Assembly (NCBI RefSeq): GCF_014898055.3
Contig: NW_023603184.1
Location: forward strand, 114,132,615-114,196,614
DNA from: Talpa occidentalis
Taxonomy: Eukaryota > Chordata > Mammalia > Eulipotyphla > Talpidae
Direction of reading: 5' to 3'
DNA length: 64,000 bases
Notes under the pieces: model-generated
Told to the model about the DNA's origin: nothing
Seen by the model: only the letters and a program-made list of their open reading frames with translations
The model's database searches: none
Translations under genes and position numbers: made by a program
Shown: positions 46,752-60,077 of the stretch, in pieces
How the letters are laid out: every line of letters begins with the position of its first letter
How positions within the stretch are numbered: position 1 is the first letter of the stretch

Positions 46752-49225
46752 AACTGAAGAAAGAATAATTAACAAAACCTAAAGGGTCTAGCCAAGAAGT
46801 TTTTTCATAACTTAGAAATTCTTGTTAAAATCTTCAAAGTAGTTATTTAATTTTTTAATTTTCAGTTATCAGAATATATCCATGCATCCAGTAACCAATA
46901 AAATATAGTACACAGGACTCAGGATATAGACAACAGAATAATATATCACTGTTCCCCAATCCTATTTCCACTGTTTAAAAACTTTTTTCTGCTACCCATT
47001 TATTAACATTTTTTACATTTATATCTAAAACTCTCAATAATACTTATATAATTCCACCTTGTTGATTTCTAAAGACAGGGCATTTGTCTTTCTCTGAAGA
47101 CTTAGCCTCTCATATTAGATATCTTAAAATAATTTGAAAATTGTTTGATTTCTGATTAAAACTAGTATTAATTAGTAAATAGATCAATGCACTCTATCAT
47201 AAAATATAAAAAGTAATAAAGTCATAAATCGAAAGAAACCAAAAGAGAAAGATTCTAAAATATTACATAATAAGGACTCTGCCAAGTAAACTTGAAGTTT
47301 GCTTATGTCCTAAGGAGAAATTAAAATGATCTTGCTTCCTTTTATTATAGTTAAATATATATCTTTGGGAACCTGGCACAAAATTTAGACTCCAATAAAC
47401 AGGAAGCAAGGGTGAAATAGAAGCAGTCTGAAACTGAATCCAGAAGCAGATATGGACATTGGTATTGCTCTTTATTGGATTAGTTTTTAGTATCTTTCTA
47501 CAACACCTGGCTTAAACAATTATAATCCTTTGTTCTCTGTCATAATTATTGGATGCATTCCTTAAGAAGAAAGCCCATTTTCTGAGATGAGGTGAATTTC
47601 AGAACAAACGAAGCTTGTATATAATCCATGAAAATTCCACTACATAATTTAAAATCTGTAATTACAGGTAATTATTATAGACTGTCATTGGCACATATAG
47701 TTAGTTATAATAAGATTTTAAAATATTGAGAAGAGAATAGATTAATAGTTTGTTATAAGTAATTATGGATGGGATCAACTATTGACAACATATCTATGAA
47801 AAAAACTCTGCACGGTAAAGATCCTGATGAGCTGACATTATTATGTAGTTACTGTACCTACCCCAGCAAATATCAAAGTATGTCTACTGTATTTGGATTA
47901 CTTATTTTCTACTGCTAGAAGATCTCTACAAGGTGACATCCATTAATTCAGTAAAATGTCCCCATTCACAGACATATTTTTGACATTACCATCAGATGGT
48001 TTTTATTTCTTCCCCTCTGACTCATAATTCTAAATATTGTCAGGTTCTTGCTGCCATTTATCAATATAGTTAGGTGATATCATTTTTGAATGTTTAAGTG
48101 TTTTGTCCATGGCTACTGGGATAAGAAGAAAGCCCTCTATTTCCACTGTCCTTTTGTACTCAGACTAAGAAGAGCAAAGATCTAAAAGACACCTGACTCT
48201 GCTATTTAAACACTTGTGAGTTTTGGGTTCCAGTGTATAAAGCTGTTATTGTAAAGATCATCAAGAAATCATCCAGTTTCTAAGATTTCCCATATGTTAT
48301 GTTCCTTTCTCCAGAAGTCACTCTATTATTAATTATGAGGCATGCCTACCCAAATGAGCATTTATATTATCTACAAGACAGACAAACAATTTTGTTTTTT
48401 TTTGTGTATTTGCCCATGAGCCCACTCTTCAGTTACCTGATTATTATTCAAAGTATCAAAGTCCTTATGGTGAAGGTCAAGTGAAAATTTACTCTAAATA
48501 CAACCACAGGTCTCTGAAAATAAGGCTCAAGTTTTCATCTTGCCCAACCTCAACTTTGTGTTCTTATTCAGCATTTGGTCTCAGAAAATCTGGCTGTCAT
48601 CATGTGACATTCCATAATATGATTAACCATTGTCCCACATTTAATCTACCAGTAAAGAAGAACTTGAGGTAGTACAGTCTGCTTTCTGAAAGCACAGCAA
48701 GGAATATACACACTCACAATATATCTGAATACCCCCATATACCTGGTGACAAAGTGCTATAGATGTCATAGGAAAGGAATCTGCTGTGGGGACATAATAG
48801 AAAGATTAGGTTTCATTAGTTGAAATAATGGTTTCAAGAAAAATATGTGCGTATGTAATGAAAAATATGAAACACACATAAGAAAGATGAATATGGTATC
48901 TAAGAGCCCTTTATGGTTAAACTGATATTTGATTCTTAGGTATTCATAGCTAGAGTTGATTATTCTCAAACATATATATTAGTTAGTATGTTCCTTAAGG
49001 ATTTGGGATTATTGATGCATGGATATCAATTAATATTTTTGGTTATTAAAATAAAGTGGATATGAACGATCTTATCCATTTTTTTTTCTGAGTCAAATAT
49101 GTCTATTCCAATGTGCTTTCTGATCTGAGAGAAAAAAAAAATCTTATCTCCTCAATGGTTTTTCCTTTGTAAGAGAATTGGCTACTGTCAGTATTTTAGA
49201 AACTACTTCTAAATATCCTTGAGAA
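46752..49225. other. Unassigned AT-rich sequence
   Basis: Frames at 48299-48484 and 48481-48672 (+) and 48766-48969 (-) have no recognised motif. No repeat named. Confidence 0.5.
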
Positions 49226-49229
49226 ATCC

Positions 49230-49720
49230 TATAAAACTTTAGTAATTGTTACATTAAATCTCTGCATCAATTTAGTAAGAATATTCATCTTTGATATATT
49301 TTCTCACCAGTACTTTTCCATTTATCTAGAACTTCCTTAAATATCTTTTATCAAAAATTTATTAAGTTTCTTGACCACACACATTTTTAGGTTTATTCCT
49401 GAGTAATACTTTTTTGTTACATGTTCCAATATAACCTTTAAAATCAACTTTATTACCTGTTATTCCTGGCATAAGAATAAAATAAAATTGTTTCCCTTCT
49501 CAGAGTTTCTATTTTCATACATTTTGACTTCTATGTTTGGTTGATTGTTTGATTTCTATGGATTCTTTTTCTCTCTGTCTCTGTCAATGAAGCATGTAAT
49601 ATACACATATTCATATAGATTTGTCTATTATTTCTACTGGGACATAAATCCGTAACATAGAATGTATTGAGTTATTTTTATAGGATTATTAATCTTACAT
49701 CATGGTATTTGAGCTATGAG
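49230..49720 (-). mobile_element. Probable old L1, antisense ORF2 fragment
   Basis: 'tgcatcaatttagtaagaata', 'tccatttatctagaacttcc', 'aggtttattcctgagtaatac' follow the antisense ORF2 order ('...cttccatttatttgtgtcttcttcaatttc ... aaatttattcctaggtattt'). Heavily decayed; boundaries uncertain. Confidence 0.55.
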
Positions 49721-49889
49721 ATAGCAAGGAGACTAAATGTCATACAATAACTTGCCTCGTCTTCTGTGGATAGTGCATATTTCACTTGTATGAAGCATAG
49801 TTTCCTTAGGGCTGAATTTTTATTTTATTATCTTCATTTGGAGATCTAATGTGGTTTAAGAAGATATATTTGAGTGCAGAGTTGACAAG

Positions 49890-50640
49890 GTGTGGACTTG
49901 TGATGTTTTGTTTCATGTGTCAACTTCATCAGACTATGTTGTATTTTCTTTGGTAGTTATATGCTTAAACCTCTACAAATGTATATTTTTGTCACAGGGC
50001 AATCCCGATGTGAAATGGGTTGGCCTGACTGTGGGTCCTTACCTGTGTGCTAAGAAGGAACTTATAATGAGACTCAACTGCTGGCACGCACAAAAAGGTT
50101 CGTGAAGGGTTTATTTACAAAAAGGGGAAATGAAGAAATGAATAACTCAGGGAGAAAGAGAGAGATAAATTGGTGAATGTATCCTACCAGTTCCTCTGAT
50201 TACACTGTACACTGGAACCCCAATTGTACACTGTAAGGCAAGGAAAAACCAAGGGACCTCCAAGGCCCACATGTCTGGTTATATACCAAGTCTGGCTGTT
50301 TACCTCCACCCTCAGTTCACAGCAATTCTCCCTTCAGTGGGGATGACATTATGGGATTTGGTGTCCTTGGTGTCTTGGATCTCTTTTGTCTGGAGTAGGG
50401 GTGGAGTCCATAAAACCTGTATTTATGGAGTTCAGGACATCATCTCTCCACAACAATTTCACATCATGCCCCACTTATTCAAAGTTTCCTGATATGTTTC
50501 ATTTGTCTCTTCTAGTGCTGTTGGACAGGGCTATAACACCAGCATATCTAAAGGCTGCTGACTTAGCTATGAATTATTTTTGCTTGTATTAAAAACTCAT
50601 CCTTGACCTAAGTATCCACTTAAAGGGACTAGATTTATGA
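49890..50640. other. GC-richer segment, possible LTR fragment
   Basis: Composition rises compared with both sides. Text such as 'gaagggtttatttacaaaaa' would read, in antisense, as an LTR-like polyadenylation region, and there is an in-frame open segment GNPDVKWVGLTVGPYLC preceded by TTTTTGTCACAG. I could not name a family. Open frames (71, 73 and 68 codons) have no known domain. Confidence 0.3.
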
Positions 50641-51353
50641 GGCACTCTTAGCACACACATACTCAGATCAGGGTTGTCATACAGAAGGTCGTTAGTCTGA
50701 AACATGAACAGTGAAATGAACAATCATTTGCTCAACCACAGAGTGATCACTTATTTGCAAGAATAAGAAACTCTTTTCTTAAATCCACAACCTCAAAGGT
50801 ATGATCATTTTGTCATTGATAAATGTATTGCCTTTTCTCTTTCTACTTCCAAGTCACTCAATTCCTGTATTCTGTTCTGTGATCATTTCTTTATCGTCCC
50901 CCTTCTGATCTAAGAATGACTGACCTGTTGTAATGTAGAATTTTTATATTCCTTTGATATATTCCCTTAAAATTTTTAGAAAACTTTCCTTCTTCTCTGC
51001 ACAACATTTTTTATTCAATTGAAGCTTTTCTATGTTCTTGACCTGCTGACATTATTTTGCTATATTCTTGCCTGCATCATTTGATGTACTGAGACCGCCT
51101 TCTCATTTTGACATTTTTCACTCTCTTTTTTAACCAACCTTTCTTTTAAAATGTAGAACAAATGAAAGATAGATCCATATCTATCTGGAGATAGATTCCT
51201 GTAATAGTTTTTCATTATAGGCAAATAGTATGTTTTTATTCTAAAATGATTGCTTTTGTTTCATCTCCCATTCATATTCTACCAATTGTGACACCATATC
51301 ATACAAATTATCTATTGTTTAAAGCATCTGAATTTGGTAATGCCAATTCCATT
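50641..51353. other. Unassigned AT-rich sequence
   Basis: Nothing recognised. Confidence 0.5.
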
Positions 51354-51365
51354 AAAAATAGTTTT

Positions 51366-51632
51366 GAAGGCCTCCCTGGTGGCACAAAGGGTTAATCACT
51401 GCACTATGAAGCAATCCACAGCCTCTGCAGCACGAGTTCGATCCCTAGCCTGCCAGAGAGCAGCCCACATGGCGCAGCAGACCTCTCCTGTCTCACCCGC
51501 TGCTCCCCTCAGCAGTGTATTTCAGTCGATCTGTCTGTTCTTCTCCCCACTCTGTTTCTGGTAAATCCTCTCACCCCCCACATCTCTGGCCTGTACCCCA
51601 GCTCTTGTATGCATGAATAAATAAATCTTTAA
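51366..51632 (+). mobile_element. tRNA-derived SINE, full-length (subtype B), first of a pair
   Basis: GAAGGCCTCCCTGGTGGCACA head, B box 'gttcgatccctagcctgc', the standard body and CTTGTATGCATGAATAAATA tail. Duplication AAAAATAGTTTT (51354-51365 and 51633-51644). Confidence 0.94.
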
Positions 51633-51648
51633 AAAAATAGTTTTAATA

Positions 51649-51921
51649 GGGGCCTCCCTGGTGATGCAGGGGTTAAAGATAGCACTATCAAGCTATCGCC
51701 AGCCACTGCAGACACAAGTTCGATCCCTGTCAGCTAGGGAGTTAACCCACATGGCACAGCAGACCTCTCTTGCCTTGCCCACTGCTACCCTCAGCAGTGT
51801 ATTTCAGTAGATCCACCTGTTCTGTTCCCCACTTTGTTTCTGGTGAATCCTCTCACTCCTCACACCTCTGGTTTACACCCCAGTTCTTGTATGCATAAAT
51901 AAATAAATCTTTTTTAAAAAA
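51649..51921 (+). mobile_element. tRNA-derived SINE, full-length (subtype B), second of a pair
   Basis: It starts four bases after the downstream duplication of the previous SINE, same orientation. Head GGGGCCTCCCTGGTGATGC, B box 'gttcgatccctgtc', the standard body and CTTGTATGCATAAATAAATA tail. Its own target-site duplication is only weakly visible (ATAGTTTTAATAG against AATGTTTTTGATA). Confidence 0.92.
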
Positions 51922-52205
51922 GAATGTTTTTGATAACAGGTAATATCAGAATTTTTCTTATGTTTGAGTAAATGAAGTCTGTCATTCTGAAGTATACTTA
52001 GAATATGATTTCTTGATAGTGACTTTGTTTTTGTAAGATCATACTACTTTTCAACTAAGTGTATTGACCTTAGAGTTTTTTTATTGATTGGTACTGTATC
52101 AGTAGCAATCTCATTTAAGCCAAATGAATTTGCTATTAATAGTAGCATCATTTGAGACATTCCTGTATGCTGGATACTAATCTAGTTACTTTCCATGTGC
52201 TAGTA
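51922..52205. other. Unassigned AT-rich sequence
   Basis: Nothing recognised. Confidence 0.5.
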
Positions 52206-52209
52206 ATCT

Positions 52210-52640
52210 TTATGGCCCTCATTCATTCAACAAATATCTGTAGAAATTCTAACATTGGGGTAAGAAGTCTGTGCAGGTGCTAGTTTTAGGCATTTGTAAT
52301 ACAGTAGTGAACAAAATGGAAGCTTTACCACTTCCATTTTGAGTGAATTTAGATTCTATTCAGTGAAACTGGTCAAAACACAATAAAAATAGATGACAAA
52401 TCAGATATATAAAAGTAATAGAAAAAGTTGGCAAAGAAAGTAGAGGATTCTAGAATCAAATGGACAGTCTAAATTTGTATAGGATTAGAAGGTGATATTT
52501 GAGCAAAGACCTAAAGGATATAAGAGTGTGAGACATCGGGTACTGAGGGAAAAGCCTGACAGGCAAGAAATGGGCCATGTCAGGCTTATTCAAAGAAGAT
52601 TGTAGGGTCAAAATAAACAAAAGGCCTTGGGGAGCACAAA
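52210..52640 (-). mobile_element. L2 LINE relic
   Basis: Reverse complement of L2 3' text in order: 'cattcattcaacaaatatctg', 'caggtgctagttttaggcat', 'aatacagtagtgaacaaaat', 'atttgagcaaagacctaaagg', 'acaggcaagaaatggg', 'caaaaggccttgggg'. The minus- and plus-strand open frames overlapping it (52456-52782, 52577-52825) are chance frames. Confidence 0.8.
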
Positions 52641-52723
52641 TTGTTGCTAAAACAGTAATAACAATGGATGAAGTTTGGATTAAGTTGAGGTCATGTAAAG
52701 CACCTTTTTCAACCCTATCGGAA

Positions 52724-52758
52724 TCAGTACCCCTTTTTTTGGTCAGTACCCCTTTTTT
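52724..52758. repeat. 18-bp tandem duplication
   Basis: TCAGTACCCCTTTTTTT followed by GG and then TCAGTACCCCTTTTTT; two near-perfect units. Confidence 0.85.
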
Positions 52759-52759
52759 C

Positions 52760-53575
52760 ATAATAGTTACAAATGCAAACAAAATTATTTTAGTGCTGAG
52801 ATATCACAGTGGTGTGAGTTTCTAAAGTTGTATTACTTGTTAAATTATCCAACAGAACTGAGTTTAATTTTCCTGATCAGCCTCAAAATGGTATTCCTGG
52901 GAAATTCTGTGTATTAAACCTATTAGAAAATACATGGGTTAAATAAAATTAAATTATTGGTTCAAAAATAAAAACAGTTCTTTTTTAAATGAAATTGCTA
53001 ATCCATTTGGAAGCTGTGGAGAGAGCAAGGCTATTCAGGAATACTCTACATCTTCCAAAATTGCCAGTATCCTTAAATCTGGGTAAATGTGAGTGGGAAC
53101 ACTCCACTGCATTGTAATTATAAAATGTTTCCATACTTTTCTAGAATTCCTCCTAGAAAACAGTGCTGAATGAATAGGGCCTTTAAGGACATTTGGATTT
53201 TAGTCTTACCTGACACGTCTTAAAAGTAGTGTTGTGGCTATCATGTTGTGAATAAAATACAGGAAGAAAACCAAGGAAATCAGTTAGGAATCTATTGCAG
53301 TGAGTCAAGCAAAAAAAAAAAAAAATGACCTAATCAGGCTGGTAGAAATAAAGGATCTGAGAAGTAACTGGATTGTACATATATATTAAAAAGTTGTACA
53401 AATTTGTTGGAAAATTACATGTGAAAAATAAGAAGTGGAGAATCAAAGATGAGTTTAACTATTTTAATTCCTTGATGCATAAAGACTAAAGGGAACAAGT
53501 TATCATTTTCTGAAACAGGAAAGTTTTCAAAATGCCAGCTTACAGAGAGGAAATCACAGTTTGACTTATGCCCAA
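52760..53575. other. Unassigned AT-rich sequence
   Basis: Includes an A homopolymer of 15 at about 53312. Nothing else recognised. Confidence 0.5.
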
Positions 53576-53579
53576 TTGT

Positions 53580-53725
53580 ATCATTCAACAACTTAAAGAG
53601 GTAACAATTATTATTATTCCTATTTTACAGATATTGAAATGAAGCATAATAAATTTAGTGAAGGTTCTACAACCACTAAATGACACACAAAATTAGATTG
53701 TGGCATATAATCACAAATGCTATCT
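53580..53725 (-). repeat. MIR SINE relic
   Basis: 'aagaggtaacaattattattattcc', 'tattttacagatattgaaatg', 'gaaggttctacaaccactaaatgac' match the antisense MIR order ('gaggtaggtactattattatccccattttacagatgaggaaactga ... ggtcacacagctagtaagtgg'). Confidence 0.75.
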
Positions 53726-54455
53726 AAAATGATTCTTAATTTTGGATCGTATTACTGAAAAAGCACAGTGTGGAAAGTCTTCAGGTATGGTCAAATTGAG
53801 GAACTCAAATGACATCATCATCAAAGTGTGTTCTTATTCTCTCCTTTACTCCTCACTTCTTTTTTTGTTTTCCTCATTTCTAATGACTTCTCTTTCAGAT
53901 AGGTCTCCCTTCAAGGTAACAAGATGGCTGCTGAAACTCCAGGCTTATGTTTATTCATCCTGGGAAGCCAATCCCATCAACTCTGAGACTAGGCTTGTGT
54001 ATTGTACTATGTGAGGAAAGGCTGAGATGCTTCAATGGCCATATAACCAGTCTCACCAAACTATATTAGTTGAGTATGTATAGGGAGAAATTCCTTAAGA
54101 AAAATATGATGTTGTTTTCTAAAGATGGAATGATAAATAGGCAGGTTGGTAGATAATAGATGATAATAAATAAGTAATAGATATGTATATAGATCACTTT
54201 ATCAATAGAGAAAAGCAAATAGCAATGAAAGATATACAATAAAGACTTCATGAAAAAATAGGTGCAGAGATACATCCATGATATTTTTTCTATATTCCTG
54301 TTTAGTCCCTTTTAGTACACTATTTCAATAATAACTTTATTTCTAATATAAACTGCCTTAATTCATATGTATCCTGAATACTGACATATTAATAGATATT
54401 AATTAATATCTAATAATATCTATCAATAATTTAATAGATATCATAAAATTAATCA
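53726..54455. other. Unassigned AT-rich sequence
   Basis: The plus-strand frame at 53742-54014 has no recognised domain. A TA/GATA-rich stretch lies near 54140-54200. Nothing named. Confidence 0.5.
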
Positions 54456-54459
54456 AAAG

Positions 54460-54545
54460 CACACACAAGTGAAGTTTGTATCTCAGTGGCTGACACACCA
54501 TAGGGATTGAAAAATATCTGTTGATTTAATAAATGGATAAGTAAA
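54460..54545 (+). mobile_element. Possible L2 3' terminal fragment
   Basis: 'agtggctgacacaccataggg' then 'aaaatatctgttgatttaataaatgg' resembles 'agtgcctggcacatagtagg ... aaatatttgttgaatgaatg'. Short, so tentative. Confidence 0.5.
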
Positions 54546-57500
54546 AACTGATTCAATAGGATACTCTTCTCCTTTTTTATTGCCTTAGAGAATTTGTTTT
54601 CACAGTATTCTTCTCATAGAACCCAAGGTTTTAAACATTTGAGGAGTGATTGGCACAATAAGGTTATTGATGCATACTACTGACTCTAGGCATAAGATGT
54701 TTCTGAAAGAAATCCAGAACCTAAGTAGATTGCAGACTCATCATCATGGAATTCCACAAAAAAGTTCAGGAACAAAAGTGGTGAAAAGTGAAATTTCAGG
54801 GTCTGTGTATTATTGCTACTAAAAATGGGGATGGTTTTAATTTTTCATTTTTTGGTTAATAGAGTAATGTTTCATAATGTTCTTATGCAAGGACAATCAC
54901 ACCTGGTAGTTGTGGATGATTACATAAAGATGGTCTAAATCTTTCAAAGTTTTGCATGTAAGACAGTTTTCTTTTTGCTGAGGATAAATAAAACTTTTTT
55001 TTCAACCTTAACCTAGATATCTTATTTCTGATGCCCATAAGCAAAATATATCATTTGCTTCTAAAAGTTTTTGCTGGATATATATTAAGCCATCTGTTCT
55101 GTTTGCTCCCTGATACTTGGAGATAAGTAACTCCTGGCATCAGAGGCAGTTACAACAGCTGTGATTCTGCTTGTAGTATGCTAGTTGTACTCTCATGATT
55201 CCAAAATCCTAGGGTATCATCATGTCTTCCAAGGCCAAATTCATTTAAACCAAGGTCAGTATATTATCTTCTAAGAACAGGGAGAAATAGTAGTTTAGTA
55301 ACTGATCATCCAGTTATAGTAAACAGCAACCTTTAATATTGAATCTTATTATACAGCTGAAATAGAAACTCTCAAACTGAATAATATAGTCACAAGTCAA
55401 TTTAATAAGTGTAGGTAATCAAAATAAAGCAGATGCTTTACAAGAATGTCCCTATATCTTTGCATAGCTGGCATGAAATTCATTCCTTAAACACCTTAGT
55501 TCTCTAAGTCAAAACATTTACTCAGTGCATCTGCCCATTTGATTATTGGTAAATTCAGTAAAAAACATATTTTATGGTAGCTCCTCTTCTCCTGGAGTTT
55601 AGGTAATACAGAATGTGTAGGTAATCCATAATGGACATAATTTGTGTTGAAGTCCACATGACTTCTTGAAGCTGGATGTTCCTGTTTTTCCTATGCCAAG
55701 TTTGAGATGACCTTTCAGTGTGGCTCTCAGTGGTTTTAGTGTTGTGGCAGCACACTCACATCTGTTTGTGCACTGCAGCCCCCATTCTCCTGCCATCCAG
55801 ACGGTCCATTCTCTGATACATCATGATGTATTTATCTCTGCCACAAGTAGACAATTTTGTCAATGTTCACATCTTTTCCTCCATATGTCTTCAAACCTGG
55901 AACAGAAACCAGATTCTCTTAAAACCTGAAGTATATTTTTCTAAAGCAAAAGTTGGGAGAAAGGTCTCTTCTAAAAGAAATTCAACCGTTTTGTTTTCCA
56001 CATTCCTAAGTCAAAGGACTATCTTTGGGGCATGTAAGAGAGTTTACCACTTTTGTTCATTCCCTTTCAGCAAAGCAAATACAAAATTAATTACTTTCTC
56101 ACTCTAGTATACTCAGACTTCAGGGGAAAAGAAAACATATTACAAAACCTTTTATTTCAAAACATTTCTCACGAAGCATTTTGTATGTTAAGTCTTCTGG
56201 AATTGCTTACTTGTGAGTAGAACTTGAGTGATAAAATATGTGGTCAATTTATCTATGAGTCATTAAGTCGCCCCTGGGCTCTGAATTTTTCAATTGTGAA
56301 AGCCATTAATATTAAGAATCAAAACTATTTTTTTATTCAACTAAGTGCAGAATTTGGTTACTATTGACCAGCCTTAATTGCTCCTGTTGTAGTGTGAATG
56401 TCATCATCTAGAGTTTAGATTTAATGTATCGATAAACAAAGACACTTACTAAACATGGACCATAATGTCTCTGTCCTAAACACAAGCAAATAGCTTAAAT
56501 ATTTTCACTTTTCTTCTGACAAGTATTAGGACACACTTTAAAATATTGTACTATATACATTTAAAACCGTGCCTGAAAAATAAGCTGTTGGCATGTTCTA
56601 ATCCTGTGAGGAAGACTGAATAGTAAAACTCATGTCTTATGCATTGTCTCTTCTAAATGAGGACAAACAAGGATGTTGGCCAATAACTGGTGAATATTAA
56701 ATAGCAAAAATCAGTAGTAATACAGCTTAGTTATTTTAATGGATGGCCAATGGAAATAAAATTATATAAATTCAAATTTCTACCAGTTGATATGAGCTCA
56801 ATTTAGAGAATGGGGGGATTTTTTTAAATCATTCTTCATGCAGACAAGTACTAAACATTCAACCAGTCTCAGATGCCTACTGAAGGCTACTTTGCTCTTC
56901 ATTCTCACACATGGATCTATCAATTTTTGAAAATTACATTTAGTTTTATAATTGAAGTACCAGCCCATATTTGAGCCTATTTAGCTCTTTTAGAGGCTAA
57001 AAATATCATTGAATACTCTACTATGTGTATCTTGTTCACATCTTCCTTACTCATTAACACATTTAATTAACAATATTTAACTTCCCTATATTATTTTTAT
57101 TGACATAGAAATCTTCCAGAGCAGAGAAATAAATTTAATTTCATTCTCATAAAGTAGACAGGGAACATTACTAAAGGCCTTTTATACTAAAGTATTCATT
57201 ATTCTTTTAGTCCCCTAAACAGCATCTTATGAATTCTCCCTGATGTCACTTGAATTTATTATAGTTCCACACTGTTTGAGAAAAATAGCTGAAGCCTAAC
57301 AATGAATCCTATAGTGATGTGAAAAAATGGTGTAACTTCTAAAAATACAACACCTTTTGTTTCTTCAATTAAAAGCTCCTACGTGGCAGGGATGTTTGGC
57401 ATTTCTATACTTCTACCATCCATTCATTTGTCCCACAAATGGAAACATATTATTTAAGCAACACACAATGGAAGGTTACAGGTAAAATAAAAGCATAACA

Positions 57501-57575
57501 TATGGCTCCTGGTTTTAAGTGTCTTCTCATAAGCTAACTGAGGAGACCAAACATTTTTACAAATATATAGCTCAA
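54546..57575. other. Unassigned AT-rich sequence
   Basis: No gene or named repeat. Frames at 55555-55796 (-), 55720-55929 (+) and 55823-56107 (+) are without motifs. Confidence 0.5.
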
Positions 57576-57580
57576 GAAAG

Positions 57581-57607
57581 TGTGTGTGTGTGTGTGTGTG
57601 TGTGTGT
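57581..57607. repeat. (TG)13 microsatellite
   Basis: A perfect TG run of 13 units plus one base. No exon-like structure is visible near it. Confidence 0.95.
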
Positions 57608-57964
57608 TCATCCCATAAAGGAGTTACTAATTTAATATTGTACAAATATATATATGGAAAAAAGCATATTAACTACATCTTGAAAGGTCATCTTGCATTA
57701 AATAAATGTTTTCACTTCCTTTTATTTTTCTCCCTAGTACTATTCCCACTTATATGTCATGCTTCTCCAAATTCAAATTATAATTGTTGTTACATATTAA
57801 CCTATTAGCCTATTAAACACGAAGTCAAAATCAATTGAATCTTTTTCCGTTTTTGTATGGTTTGGAAGAACTTAATCTCTTCAGGAAGTGGAATGGGGAG
57901 ATATTACATTCAATCTCCATTGTAAGGCAAAGAAAACACAGAAAGGTAACAGTGTTAAGAATTA

Positions 57965-58175
57965 AAGCTAACACAAATTGAGTTGTCACTGTGGGCCAGG
58001 AACTATTCTAAGCATTTTGTGTGTAGTTATGCTTGTAATATTTACAACAACTGTAAGGAAGGGAGATATCTGTGAAATGGTTATAAGAAAACCAAGGTAT
58101 TGAAATATTAAATAACTCACTTGAGTGCTGAAGCTGAAAAAACAAAAACTATGATTCCAAACTCAATCTTACTCA
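57965..58175 (-). repeat. MIR SINE relic
   Basis: Antisense MIR order is well kept: 'gagttgtcactgtgggccagg', 'ctattctaagcattttgtgtg', 'tatttacaacaactgtaagg', 'aaataactcacttgagtgctg', ending in 'tatgattccaaactcaatctt'. Confidence 0.82.
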
Positions 58176-58179
58176 TCAT

Positions 58180-60075
58180 AGTAATACTTGGTTTCCATAT
58201 TGAAAACTAAAACTTTGTATCCTGCCTTATTTGGAAGAAAATGCAAGATTAAAACTGTTTTGTTTTATTTTGTATTCTTTCATTATTCTTTGCTTTTCTT
58301 TTTTTTCCCCTAAGATGGAAAGAATTAAGGGGATTTAATACTCTAAAGACAGTCAAAGTCCAGAAAATAGAGAGGATGCTAATGCATGTTATGGAAAGGA
58401 ATAGCAAGGGGGAAGACAGGCCTTGAAGATTCTTCTTTCAATGAAGGACAGAGGGTATAGCTGTTATTTATCACATTTTATAAGATAAAGAAATGGATAA
58501 AACCAAATTCAGGGAATATATAATGAGAAGGATCTCATTTTTAGTGAAATGATATGATCTTTTGTATCTATGTTGTTCAGAATAACTTCTGTGTTAATGA
58601 AGGAGAAAAGGTAAAGATTGATGTGTGAGGCTTTTCTACGGTAAAATGCCCTCAGTCAATTTCCTTGCTCTCTCTGGAACATTTTTTAACTTCTTTTCAA
58701 TTTCAATCGACAGCATCTTTAATTTACATAAAATTGTTACCATAAACATCTGAGACACAGTCTCTCTGCTTCTCAACTCTCTTGGTCTCTTTCTCATATC
58801 TCCCATTGTATTAAATCTGAGTTTGCCTTAAGGTTTATCTTTGTAATTTTGCAACCCATAAATGTATAGCTCCTTCCCCTCATCATTCTGCTAATGTCAA
58901 TGCATATTTTGCTTCATGTTAAATATTTGCTTAGTAAATTAATAATCAGAACTACAAGTCTCTGATCTGTCAAAATTTGATAATCTTTTAGCAGATTCTA
59001 TTGCCATAGAGTGTTTATATAGAAAAGTAATTATTTCTGAAAATCACTATTTTTCTTCTCTCTGACATGTGATAAATAATCCATTGTTAGTTCCTCTATA
59101 GCTATATATATATATGATAATTAATAGTTGAAACAACTGAAATATCTGCATTTTTACATCTATAGTTTTAGTGATTTTTAATTTTTGTTTACTTAAATTT
59201 TCAATGTTCTTTTTCATATTTGTAGCAGAAAGTGTAGTCCAAGCATTTTCCACTAGAGTCAAAGTTGTAGTGTACCTACTTGAAAATGAATTTGGATTGT
59301 CTACAGAGATCCTAGAAAAGAGTTAATATGATACTATCAAAAAAGAAAGTTGTTGTTTAGGGACACTCTAGCAATGATTTGCAAATACCAAGCAATGACA
59401 CAGAATGAGTCACTGAAAGAGTAATTTTGGTTTTATGGTCAAATAACTTGGGTCCACATATCTTATTAAAATTATGACTATGAGGAAATTTTTTGACATT
59501 TGTTTTTCTTCTAAAATTGGAGTAGAATACAACTGTTTCATTGTAAGCATTAAGAAAGATCAATAATTGTGAGTGTACAAACACTCAACTAACATCATCC
59601 CTGCTAAAGCAGTCAGTTAGCCATAACTCCTCTACAAATACTTAATTTAATTCTTCATAAATGAATAAAAATTAAGCAATAATTTCAGATGCATTTAAAC
59701 CTTTAAAGATGTAGTATTTCTATATTCATTGATCTTAAATTATTAAGAGGTGAAGAAAATATTGAAAACAATGTAATTAAATGTATATTTAAGTATGAGG
59801 ATATAGATATTTAATCAAGTAGCCAAAACTGTTCTTTTCAAAATGTTGTTCTTCATACACATATTTATTTTTATTCAAGAGCTAATATCAGGGACAGCAG
59901 CTATAGTAATCTGGAAAGACCTGGGTATTTCAAAAGACTAAGTGATAAATTTTTTCTGCCATCTACCCTTTGATCTTTATTAAATAGTTAAATTTTTAAA
60001 AAAATCTCATTTCATTTTTAAGTGGAAAAAGTAAAATCTATATCACAATGTTGGTAGAAATAAAATAACCTGAAC
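58180..60075. other. Unassigned AT-rich sequence
   Basis: A short (TA)n run at about 59104-59116. Minus-strand frames at 59047-59262 and 59357-59584 show no motif. Confidence 0.5.
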
Positions 60076-60077
60076 TA

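Noticed and set aside
53882..53930. 17-nt exon-like segment between TTCTCTTTCAG and GTAACA
   Set aside because: Weak context and too short to separate from chance; no neighbouring candidate in a compatible phase.
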